NCBI GenBank assembly: GCA_017414715.1
Contig: JAFQKV010000114.1
Coordinates: forward strand, 1-42,861
DNA length: 42,861 bases
Origin: Clostridia bacterium
Lineage (GTDB): Bacteria > Bacillota > Clostridia > Oscillospirales > QAMX01
Direction of reading: 5' to 3'
Below are positions 15,000-23,152 of the stretch, in pieces (the first letter of the stretch is position 1; every line of letters begins with the position of its first letter). The notes under the pieces are model-generated. The model was given only the letters and a program-made list of their open reading frames with translations, ran no database searches and was not told where the DNA came from. The position numbers and the translations under genes were made by a program.

Positions 15000-15797
15000 T
15001 TATCGTGCGCCGAGGATCTTCAGAATCGCATTCATATAACCGTAGCTTTCGCTGGCAATGGCCTGTGCCTGCTGCAGGGTCTGGTCTCCGCCGATGACCT
15101 CAAGGCAGACGGGGCCGTCATATCCGGCACTGACAAGAGCCTGGAAATAACCGTAGAGGTTGATCTCACCGCGTCCGCAGGCCTGCAGCCGGGGCTCACC
15201 GGGAGACGGGCCGGGGCCATAGCAGTCGCGGATGTGCACATGGCGCATATACTTCACAACGGATGCGAGTGCATCCTCCGGCTTCTCGCCGGCGCGGTGA
15301 ATGTGGCTGGGGTCCATATCAACACCAAAGCCGGTGCTGGTAATAGCCTCAGCCGCGGCAATGGTCGTCGGGGTGCTGAAAATGGATGCACCGACGTGGG
15401 CCTTGCAGCAGAGGGAAACGCCGTAGGTCGCCGCCATCTCTGCGCGAGCCTGCAGGGTTGCAATGGCTTTCTCAAGATCCTCGGGAATGTTGGATTTGCC
15501 GCCGGGGCCGACGTTGACAACGGGAACACCGAGGAACTGCGCCGCCTCAAAGGCCTTGCGCAGGCGGTCCTCGTCAAGACTTGCGACCTCCATGGAAAGA
15601 AGCTCCAGACCAAGCTCCTCCGCAGCAGCTTTGATGGGTGGAGCCGAATTGCGCCAGTCATCCAGAACGAGATGCTCACACATGCCCTGAATGGCGGAGA
15701 GCTCAACACCGTCAAAACCCGCAAGTTTCGCTGCCTGCATAGCCTCAACGACGGAGAAAGGCTTAAACAAAACCGTATTTACGCCAAGTTTAATCAT
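15000..15797 (-). CDS. Sugar phosphate isomerase/epimerase (xylose isomerase-like TIM barrel)
   Basis: A 265-residue AP endonuclease 2-type TIM barrel (PF01261). Visible strand ends include LGVNTVLF, GFDGVELSA, the PVVNVGPGG segment, VDMDPSHIHRAGE, MRHVHIRDC and GPVCLEVIGG, which provide the metal-binding Glu/Asp/His set. Relatives include inosose dehydratase (IolE), 3-keto sugar epimerases and hydroxypyruvate isomerases; the exact reaction is not clear. It is the first gene of the four-gene operon, with GGAGGT before its ATG and a promoter about 110 nt upstream. Its position with two Gfo/Idh genes recalls inositol-like or 3-keto-sugar catabolism. Confidence 0.88.
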   Translation of the reverse strand: MIKLGVNTVLFKPFSVVEAMQAAKLAGFDGVELSAIQGMCEHLVLDDWRNSAPPIKAAAEELGLELLSMEVASLDEDRLRKAFEAAQFLGVPVVNVGPGGKSNIPEDLEKAIATLQARAEMAATYGVSLCCKAHVGASIFSTPTTIAAAEAITSTGFGVDMDPSHIHRAGEKPEDALASVVKYMRHVHIRDCYGPGPSPGEPRLQACGRGEINLYGYFQALVSAGYDGPVCLEVIGGDQTLQQAQAIASESYGYMNAILKILGAR

Positions 15798-15840
15798 CCG
15801 ATAATACCTCCACTCGGATTTTGGATTGCATTACGGAGAA

Positions 15841-15878
15841 GCTTTGCAAAGCGGCAATTTGTATAAACTATCTGCCGC
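15841..15878. promoter_or_regulatory. Palindrome and inverted repeat in the leader of the isomerase operon
   Basis: A perfect 12-bp palindrome GCTTTGCAAAGC (15841-15852) is directly followed by GCGGCA (15851-15856), which is inverted as TGCCGC (15873-15878). Both lie between the minus-strand promoter and the start codon, a usual place for a repressor operator. No regulator gene is nearby, so the binding protein is unknown. Confidence 0.4.
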
Positions 15879-15907
15879 AGCGCTAATACACCTCTCCGTT
15901 TTAGTGC

Positions 15908-15935
15908 ATTATAACATGTACAGAGAAAAATGCAA
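15908..15935 (-). promoter_or_regulatory. Promoter of the isomerase/sulfatase/Gfo operon
   Basis: Minus strand TTGCAT (15935-15930), 16 bp, TATAAT (15913-15908). It implies a leader of about 105 nt before the ATG at 15797. Confidence 0.7.
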
Positions 15936-15942
15936 CCCCAAA

Positions 15943-15973
15943 ACAAAAAAAAACGGAGTGATTTTCACTCCGT
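15943..15973 (-). terminator. Terminator of the SleB-like gene
   Basis: ACGGAGTG (15953-15960) pairs with CACTCCGT (15966-15973); on the minus strand the stem is followed by a T8 run. It begins 25 nt after the SleB-like stop codon. Confidence 0.82.
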
Positions 15974-15998
15974 CTCTCCAAATGCCGTTTTTCTTCCG

Positions 15999-16679
15999 TC
16001 AGCGACAGAAATTATGCTGTCCGATGGCAAGATAAACCGGTTTTGAAAGCATGTATTGATTGGTGGACGTTTTCGGGTTATAATAATACAGGCATCCCCC
16101 CGTTGGATCCGCGCCGTTGTAGGCTTCCCGTGCCGCGCGGATGGCCGATGACGTTGCCGCGCTGTAAAACTGGCCGTCGGCTACCGCATCAAAGGCCCCC
16201 TTTTGATAGATCACGCCCGCAACTGTATTGGGAAAGGACGCACTGCGCACACGGTTCATCACAACGGCACCGATGGCCACCTGGCCGAGATAGGGTTCTC
16301 CCCGGCCCTCAGCAGATATGATCCGCGCAAGCATCTCAAGCTCTGCTTCCCGGTTCTGCCCGGAAGACGAAACCGATCCGCTGATCCCCAGCGCCGCAAG
16401 CGTCTCCGCCCCCACAACTCCATCTACGGCAAGTCCGTTTTTCTGTTGAAAATACCGCACTGCGGAGGCCGTCTTCGGGCCGTAGACACCATCCACCGCC
16501 CCGTCATAATAGCCCCAGTTCTTCAGCTTGGTCTGGATCTTTCGGACGGTCTCTCCGGTAGAGCCCTGCCGGTAGGCCGCAGCATCCGCCTGCACGGCAA
16601 AGGCATCCGTGACCGCGACGACACACATAATGACGGTCATGAGGATAACAACAATAGCTACAATTCTCTTTCTCTGCAT
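15999..16679 (-). CDS. SleB/CwlJ-type spore cortex-lytic or cell-wall hydrolase
   Basis: A 226-residue secreted protein. Residues 1-34 form a signal peptide or signal anchor (basic start, long hydrophobic core, Ala-rich end). Residues about 38-98 are a PG_binding_1 domain (LKNWGYYDGAVDGVYGPKTA). Residues about 117-225 are the Hydrolase_2 domain with the catalytic Glu in ISAEGRGEPY (Glu124) and the MNRVRS segment. SleB proteins are lytic transglycosylases acting on muramic-lactam cortex during germination, though the family also has vegetative members. The start is ATG at 16679 with GGGAG 11 nt upstream. Its start codon is only 40 bp from that of the divergent small protein. Confidence 0.88.
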   Translation of the reverse strand: MQRKRIVAIVVILMTVIMCVVAVTDAFAVQADAAAYRQGSTGETVRKIQTKLKNWGYYDGAVDGVYGPKTASAVRYFQQKNGLAVDGVVGAETLAALGISGSVSSSGQNREAELEMLARIISAEGRGEPYLGQVAIGAVVMNRVRSASFPNTVAGVIYQKGAFDAVADGQFYSAATSSAIRAAREAYNGADPTGGCLYYYNPKTSTNQYMLSKPVYLAIGQHNFCR

Positions 16680-16719
16680 ATACAAAACGACTCCCTGTCA
16701 CTTTACGGAGGTACAATCC

Positions 16720-17043
16720 ATGTTTCTGTTCCGAAAAAAGAAAAATACGAACGCAGCCGATCCCCGGCTCATCGCCCGCCTGAACGGAAAATCTCTCCGC
16801 TATGTCACCCGTCGTGATGAGGGCGATTACAGGGAGACCGTTATCGGTAAGGGCGGCAGCCTAAACATTCGCAATGATGAAATCATCATCGTCTGCGAGG
16901 CCGGCGAGGTGCTGAAAAAGCCGGTGTCGGAGGTCGTCATGGGCGAGCTCCTCTCCAACGACGGCGCGACCTTCGAGTTTGACGGACCCGAAGGCCGCAT
17001 CACCATCGTTGCCTACTACACCTATTACCGTAAGGTGGATTAA
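16720..17043 (+). CDS. Small hypothetical protein (107 aa)
   Basis: I do not recognise a family. The 107-residue product starts MFLFRKKKNTN, with a basic N-terminus, and continues as a mixed, mostly beta-rich soluble sequence (SLRYVTRRDEG, RITIVAYYTYYRK). There is no signal peptide or membrane helix. The start is the ATG at 16720 with CGGAGG (16706-16711) 8 nt upstream; the longer open frame upstream is antisense to the SleB-like gene and unlikely to be translated. Its stop codon overlaps the stop codon of the convergent DUF378 gene. GC-rich third positions and the strong SD support a real gene. Confidence 0.75.
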   Translation: MFLFRKKKNTNAADPRLIARLNGKSLRYVTRRDEGDYRETVIGKGGSLNIRNDEIIIVCEAGEVLKKPVSEVVMGELLSNDGATFEFDGPEGRITIVAYYTYYRKVD

Positions 17044-17249
17044 TCCCTGTCAGCGCACCCGCAGTTGCGAAACAGAAGTGAGATGCACCACAGCCCTGCC
17101 AGTGCTACAAGGGTAAAGACGATGCGGCTGCCCAGGGCAGACTGTCCGCCGAAGATCCATCCAACAATATCAAAGCTGAACAGACCGATGGTGCCCCAGT
17201 TGAGTGCACCGACAATAACCAGCGCAAGCGCGATTTTATCAAGCATCAT
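17040..17249 (-). CDS. DUF378-family small membrane protein (YuzA-like)
   Basis: A 69-residue protein with two hydrophobic helices separated by the family signature ALNWGTIGLFSFDIV near the N-terminus, matching DUF378 (PF04070). Function is unknown; members are short inner-membrane proteins. The C-terminus ends in NCGCADRD with paired cysteines. The start is ATG at 17249 with AAAGGAG 10 nt upstream; a second ATG follows directly. The stop shares the TTAA at 17040-17043 with the convergent gene, so no terminator separates the two. Confidence 0.85.
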   Translation of the reverse strand: MMLDKIALALVIVGALNWGTIGLFSFDIVGWIFGGQSALGSRIVFTLVALAGLWCISLLFRNCGCADRD

Positions 17250-17322
17250 TTTTTTATTACTCCTTTTTTGATAATGCCTTATGCACTGCGTATTGTATCC
17301 AGTTGTTTTTGCAATATACATT

Positions 17323-17364
17323 AAAAAACGAAAGGCTTCCTAGTGCACTGGAAGCCTTTCGTTT

Positions 17365-17367
<3 letters not shown>
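17323..17367. terminator. Terminator after the FAD oxidoreductase
   Basis: A 17-bp perfect stem (17324-17340 with 17350-17366) with A-rich and T-rich ends works as a bidirectional terminator. It overlaps the FAD gene stop codon at 17365. Confidence 0.88.
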
Positions 17368-18792
<1,425 letters not shown>

Positions 18793-18805
18793 TTATTCGT
18801 GTCTT

Positions 18806-18837
18806 TCTGTGCCTGCACAAGCACAGACAATATCTGT
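18806..18837 (+). promoter_or_regulatory. Two alternative hairpins in the transketolase leader
   Basis: TCTGTGC (18806-18812) can pair with GCACAGA (18821-18827). The same ACAGA (18823-18827) can instead pair with TCTGT (18833-18837). The stems exclude each other. Both are short and the function is unproven. Confidence 0.3.
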
Positions 18838-18877
18838 ACTATTTTTAGCAGAATATATTGTAACGGAGGAATTTGCC

Positions 18878-19699
18878 ATGCTTTCCAACGCCGAATCCGC
18901 CATGCTCGCGGAAAAAGCAAAAGAAATCCGCAAGCTTTCCCTGCGGATGTTCAAGGAGATCGGTAAGGGTCACGTCGGCGGTGCCATGTCCATCGCCGAT
19001 CTGCTGTCCGTTCTCTACTTCAAGGAGCTCAACATCAATCCCGCGGATCCCAAGTGGGCCGACCGCGACCGCGTCGTGCTCTCCAAGGGCCATGCCGGTC
19101 CCGCCCTCTACGCCGCTCTCGCTCTGCGCGGCTACTTCCCCGAGGAAATGTGCTTGACCCTCAACCAGCCCGGCACCATGCTCCCCTCCCACTGCGATAT
19201 GAAGCGCACCCCCGGCATCGATATGACTGCCGGTTCCCTTGCCCAGGGCTTCTCCGCCTCCATCGGCCTTGCCCTTGCCGGTAAGCTCGATGCAAAGGAT
19301 TACTACATCTATTCCATCATCGGTGATGGTGAGAGCCAGGAAGGCCAGATCTGGGAGGCCGCCATGCTCGCCGGCAACCGCAAGCTTTCCAACCTCATCG
19401 CCTTCTGCGACAACAACAAGATGCAAATCGACGGCACCACCAACGACGTCAACTCCATCGAGCCCATCGCCGACAAGTGGGCGGCCTTCAAGTGGAACGT
19501 CATCAACTGCGACGGTCACGACGTCAACGCCATCTCCGAGGCCATTGCCGCTGCCAAGGCCTGTAAGGACAAACCCTCTATGATCATTCTTGACACCGTC
19601 AAGGGCAAGGGTCTCCCCTTCGCCGAGGGTCTCGTTTCTTCCCACAGCATGAACGTCGGTGCCGACGAGCTCGAGGCCGGCCTTGCTGCACTCAACTAA
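18878..19699 (+). CDS. Transketolase, N-terminal (TPP-binding) subunit
   Basis: A 273-residue protein matching the N-terminal half of transketolase. GKGHVGGAMSIADLL near the start and the thiamine-diphosphate motif GDGESQEGQIWEAA ... CDNN are intact. Together with the next gene it makes a split transketolase, as found in many Firmicutes and archaea. It transfers two-carbon ketol units in the non-oxidative pentose phosphate pathway. The start has AACGGAGGA upstream. Codon use is strongly biased to C-ending codons, suggesting high expression. A split enzyme of this type may also use unusual sugars. Confidence 0.93.
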   Translation: MLSNAESAMLAEKAKEIRKLSLRMFKEIGKGHVGGAMSIADLLSVLYFKELNINPADPKWADRDRVVLSKGHAGPALYAALALRGYFPEEMCLTLNQPGTMLPSHCDMKRTPGIDMTAGSLAQGFSASIGLALAGKLDAKDYYIYSIIGDGESQEGQIWEAAMLAGNRKLSNLIAFCDNNKMQIDGTTNDVNSIEPIADKWAAFKWNVINCDGHDVNAISEAIAAAKACKDKPSMIILDTVKGKGLPFAEGLVSSHSMNVGADELEAGLAALN

Positions 19700-19712
19700 G
19701 GAGGAGATTATC

Positions 19713-20669
19713 ATGGAATTCCAGAAAGATGCGCGCGAACTGCGCAAGGTATACTGCGAGTCTCTCATCGAGGCCGCGAAGAAGGATGACCGCATCTGCA
19801 TCGTCGAGGCAGACCTGATGGGTGCCAACGGCACCAAGGGCTTTGCCGCCGCCTTCCCCGAGCGTACCTTCGACGTCGGTATTGCCGAGTCCAACATGAT
19901 CTGCGTTGCCGCCGGTCTCGCTGCTTCCGGCAAGCTGCCCTTTGCCAACTCCTTCACGCCCTTTGCCACCCGCCGTTGCTTTGATCAGGTGGCTATCTCT
20001 GTCTGCTACACCGGTCTCAATGTCCGCATCTGCGGCACCGACCCCGGAATCTCCGCCCAGCTCAACGGCGGTACCCATATGAGCCTTGAGGATATGGCCA
20101 TCATGCGTACCCTGCCCGGTCTCACCATCTACGAGCCCGTCGACGAGACCCAGCTGGTCGCAGCCTTCCCCCAGATCCTTGCTCACGAGGGTCCCATGTA
20201 CATCCGTCTGTTCCGCTCCAACTGCGAGAACGTTTTCGGCAATGTCGAGAATTACGAGTTCAAGCTCGGCAAGGCTGACGTGCTTAAGGACGGTGCCGAT
20301 GTTGCCATCTTCTGCTCCGGTCTGATGGTCACCCGTTCCCTGCAGGCCGCCGAGGCTCTTGCCGCCAAGGGCATCTCCGCTGCCGTTATCAATGTTCACA
20401 CCCTCAAGCCCCTGGATGAGGAGTGCGTGCTGAAGTATGCCGAGAAGTGCGGTGCCGTTGTTACCGCCGAGAACCACTCCGTGGTCGGCGCTCTCGGCTC
20501 TGCCGTGGCTGAGGTTCTCGCAGAGAAGTGCCCCGCCGTCCTGCGCCGCATCGGTGTCAAGGATATCTTCGGCGAGGTCGGCAAGCTCGGCTACCTGGAG
20601 AAGCGCTTCGGCATGACCAGCGACGATATCGCCGCTGCCGCCGAGGATGCCATCGCCGCAAAGAAATAA
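19713..20669 (+). CDS. Transketolase, C-terminal (pyrimidine-binding) subunit
   Basis: A 318-residue partner carrying the transketolase pyrimidine-binding domain (DVGIAESNMICVAAGLAASG, with the conserved Glu that activates the cofactor) and the C-terminal domain (VINVHTLKPLDEE, VVTAENHSVVGALGSAVAEV). AAGGAGGAG at 19698-19706 overlaps the end of the first subunit's coding sequence, 13 nt separate stop and start, and codon bias matches, so the two are produced together. It forms the catalytic heteromer with the N-terminal subunit. Confidence 0.93.
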   Translation: MEFQKDARELRKVYCESLIEAAKKDDRICIVEADLMGANGTKGFAAAFPERTFDVGIAESNMICVAAGLAASGKLPFANSFTPFATRRCFDQVAISVCYTGLNVRICGTDPGISAQLNGGTHMSLEDMAIMRTLPGLTIYEPVDETQLVAAFPQILAHEGPMYIRLFRSNCENVFGNVENYEFKLGKADVLKDGADVAIFCSGLMVTRSLQAAEALAAKGISAAVINVHTLKPLDEECVLKYAEKCGAVVTAENHSVVGALGSAVAEVLAEKCPAVLRRIGVKDIFGEVGKLGYLEKRFGMTSDDIAAAAEDAIAAKK

Positions 20670-20696
20670 ATCCATTTACAGGAGGATCCCGCAGCC

Positions 20697-21371
20697 ATGG
20701 CATTCTGTAAGAACTGCGGTGCGGAGATCGCTGCCGACAAGGTCGTCTGCGATGCCTGCGCCGAGAAATTCACAGCACCGAAAGTCGTTATGTCCGAAGC
20801 CTGTGACCCCTGCACCTGCCAGGAGGATCCCGCAAAGAAGGTCGTCGGTATTTTCACCTATATCGGCCTTTTCATCCTCTTTGCCATACCCTTTATCGGA
20901 TTGATTTCCGCCGTCATCTTCTCCTTTGCCCCGAAGGCAAAGAGCCTGAAGAATTTCGGACGTGCCGTCCTCATCTGGAAGGTCGTGACACTGCTTATTT
21001 CCATCCTTGTGCTGACGGTCATCTTTTCCATTGCCGCTCCGATGTTCAAGGAAGTGGTCGGTTTTGATCTGTCTGTTCTGCAGGGGGTTAATATCGGCGA
21101 CATGTCCACAGCGATTGAGCTCTCGGGATATATCGAGGACGAAAATTACGGTGCTGCCATCCAGATGGTCAAGGACGGAAGGCTTGACGATATGGTCGAC
21201 CGCGCAAAGAACGGCGAGTTTGACGATATGATCCGGGAGTTTGCGGGTTCCGAAGCACAGGAAGTGCTCGACGCGCTTCACAGCGGCGAGCTGGATGCCG
21301 AAATCGACAGGATCAAGCGCGGAGAATACGATGACGTGATCAACGGTTTTGCCTTTAATCCGGCTGCCTGA
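20697..21371 (+). CDS. Zinc-ribbon membrane protein with C-terminal 12-residue repeats
   Basis: A 224-residue protein of unknown function. Residues 4-21 form a zinc ribbon (CKNCG ... CDAC), followed by a second Cys cluster CDPCTC (36-41). Two hydrophobic segments (about 49-77 and 88-112) anchor it in the membrane. From residue 147 to 218 the tail breaks into six consecutive blocks of exactly 12 residues, best seen as KDGRLDDMVDRA, KNGEFDDMIREF, HSGELDAEIDRI and KRGEYDDVINGF. This pattern x-x-G-x-h-D-x-h-h-x-x-h suggests a repeated helical unit. It starts 27 nt after the transketolase gene and probably shares its transcript; a terminator follows. Confidence 0.72.
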   Translation: MAFCKNCGAEIAADKVVCDACAEKFTAPKVVMSEACDPCTCQEDPAKKVVGIFTYIGLFILFAIPFIGLISAVIFSFAPKAKSLKNFGRAVLIWKVVTLLISILVLTVIFSIAAPMFKEVVGFDLSVLQGVNIGDMSTAIELSGYIEDENYGAAIQMVKDGRLDDMVDRAKNGEFDDMIREFAGSEAQEVLDALHSGELDAEIDRIKRGEYDDVINGFAFNPAA

Positions 21372-21385
21372 TTCATACAGTACAC

Positions 21386-21423
21386 AAAAAATCCCTTTGG
21401 AGATCACTCCAAAGGGATTTTTT
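21386..21423. terminator. Bidirectional terminator between zinc-ribbon gene and DUF4838 gene
   Basis: A 17-bp perfect stem (21386-21402 with 21407-21423) with ATCA loop, A-rich at the left and T-rich at the right, between convergent genes. Confidence 0.92.
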
Positions 21424-21433
21424 ACGTCATTTA

Positions 21434-23152
21434 TCAGATCTGATCCGGGCTGTAGCCGGCTCCGGGCAGGGCTTCGGAAAGCTCATAGAGGCCGGTGAAG
21501 TTCAGGACCATTTCCTTTGCATCCACAAGCTCGTTGCGCTCACTGATGCGGTCAACGCCAAGCTCTGCGAGATCGTCGAAGTACGCATCCACCATCTCGG
21601 GACGGCGGGGATCTGCAGGATCCATGTACATCAGCTCCACAAAGCGCACAGAAAGACGCATCCTGCGCACCCGGGCGAGGATCTCCTCACTGCAGGCAAG
21701 CTTTTCCGCCCGATCAAAGAGTTCATCCGCCGTGCGGAGCACGTCGTTATCAATATAGAACACCGGAAGATTGACAAAGCATGCCGGTGGCTTTCCTGCC
21801 ATACGGATGCGCTCACGCAAAAGATCAAGATACTGCATAAGGGGCGGCGCTGCTGTCTCGAAGTACGCCGTCATAAATTCGGGGATGAGATTGGAGATCT
21901 CCTTTTCCGGATTCCAGAGAAGCTTTGCATACAGCCAGCACTTGAGCTCGTTGAAGTCCGTTCCGCGGGTATCGTAGGTGGACTGGATGAAGATACCTCG
22001 CACCTTATGCTTCATGAGACCACGGATGTGAGACTCGATGTAATCGTAATTCGGGAACGGCAGGGTGTAGTGGCGGAAGTTGGTCACGTAATCCCAGATG
22101 AAGAGACGCTTGCCGACCTTATACCACTCATCCAGCAGATCGCCGTTAAAGCAGGGACGGAGGATAACGTTATCCCGCACCTTGACGTGCTTGGGGGGCT
22201 TCGTCGTGTACGAATAGGCGATGGTATCGACGGATGCATAGGGGAACTCATCACGGATGGCATCCGCAACGGCGTTGACAAAGTGCAGGATGGAGCCGGC
22301 CTGGGTCCCCTCCTGTTCATCCAGCGCCTTACAGGAGGGACACTGGCAGTAGAGAATATCCTCGGGTTTGGTGGCATCCATCTGCGAGATAGATACAATA
22401 TTTGCCCCGGGATTGTCACGCAGCCACTGTTTGGTCTTGCCGATAACGATGTCCAGCACGTCGGGATTGGTCAGACAGAGCTGTGCACGGCGTCCCGTCA
22501 CGCGGCAGCCTTTATCCTCGCGCCAGGCAAAGTATTCGGGATGCTCGTCATAGTATTCCTCAGGCGAGACGAAGGAATGGAAGGTGTGGCAGAACTGTTT
22601 ACCCGCCCACTGAACACCGCCGCCAAAAAGGGGCGTTGCCATGGCACGGTTAAGGCGGTTGCGGACATACCAGATGGGATCGCCAAATCCCTGATGGACA
22701 CAAAGCGTCTCGCGGTATTCAAGGGCCGGGCGGATAACACACGACCTCTCCTCCACTTCCACGCGGGATCTGCAGGGAATGTGCGTGAAATCGGGGGTAT
22801 ACCAGCGGATACCGAGATCCTCCTCCAGGAACTCATAGACACCGTAAAGCGTACCCCGACAGCGATTGCCGACAATGACGATACGATCCGCATGTATGGA
22901 AAGTGCAAAATCCTCAAGTCCGAACTCCGCATCTCCAATGTCCGCGGCAAGTGTCGCGTGCCGCCCATGTCCGATGCAGATCTCATAAGGGGTGCAGGGC
23001 GATGTATCGGCTTTTGTTCGGAGGGTGATGCCGGTCATTTCCCGGAAATGCGAGATCAGTTCTTCCGCAGCAAAGCGTTCCGTTTCGGAAAGCTCCGTGC
23101 CGAGAACGAGCGTCCAGAGGGTTTTACCTCCGTCAGCGAGCCGTATCTTCAT
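21434..23152 (-). CDS. DUF4838-family glycan-related protein
   Basis: A 572-residue protein. Residues 1-120 resemble the N-terminal alpha/beta domain found before GH67, GH84 and GH20 barrels, ending with YGVYEFLEEDLGIRWYTPD (103-121). The central part (about 160-440) matches DUF4838 (PF16126), with HSFVSPEEYYDEHPEYFA (192-209), VSISQMDA and the Cys cluster YCQCPSCKALDEQEG (268-282). DUF4838 proteins accompany polysaccharide degradation but have no firm activity. There is no signal peptide. The start overlaps the GH92 gene by 20 nt with a weak SD, so translation is probably coupled to it. The two may act on the same glycan. Confidence 0.85.
   Translation of the reverse strand: MKIRLADGGKTLWTLVLGTELSETERFAAEELISHFREMTGITLRTKADTSPCTPYEICIGHGRHATLAADIGDAEFGLEDFALSIHADRIVIVGNRCRGTLYGVYEFLEEDLGIRWYTPDFTHIPCRSRVEVEERSCVIRPALEYRETLCVHQGFGDPIWYVRNRLNRAMATPLFGGGVQWAGKQFCHTFHSFVSPEEYYDEHPEYFAWREDKGCRVTGRRAQLCLTNPDVLDIVIGKTKQWLRDNPGANIVSISQMDATKPEDILYCQCPSCKALDEQEGTQAGSILHFVNAVADAIRDEFPYASVDTIAYSYTTKPPKHVKVRDNVILRPCFNGDLLDEWYKVGKRLFIWDYVTNFRHYTLPFPNYDYIESHIRGLMKHKVRGIFIQSTYDTRGTDFNELKCWLYAKLLWNPEKEISNLIPEFMTAYFETAAPPLMQYLDLLRERIRMAGKPPACFVNLPVFYIDNDVLRTADELFDRAEKLACSEEILARVRRMRLSVRFVELMYMDPADPRRPEMVDAYFDDLAELGVDRISERNELVDAKEMVLNFTGLYELSEALPGAGYSPDQI

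Noticed and set aside
11449-15039. Long plus-strand open frames opposite the Gfo/Idh, sulfatase-like and isomerase genes (up to 487 codons)
   Set aside because: They are antisense shadows caused by GC-rich codon positions of the minus-strand genes. Products lack recognisable domains and SD sites.
20679-20834. A 15-base direct repeat CAGGAGGATCCCGCA at 20679 and 20820
   Set aside because: The first copy is the SD region, the second is coding (QEDPA). No further copies or structure were seen; chance is likely.
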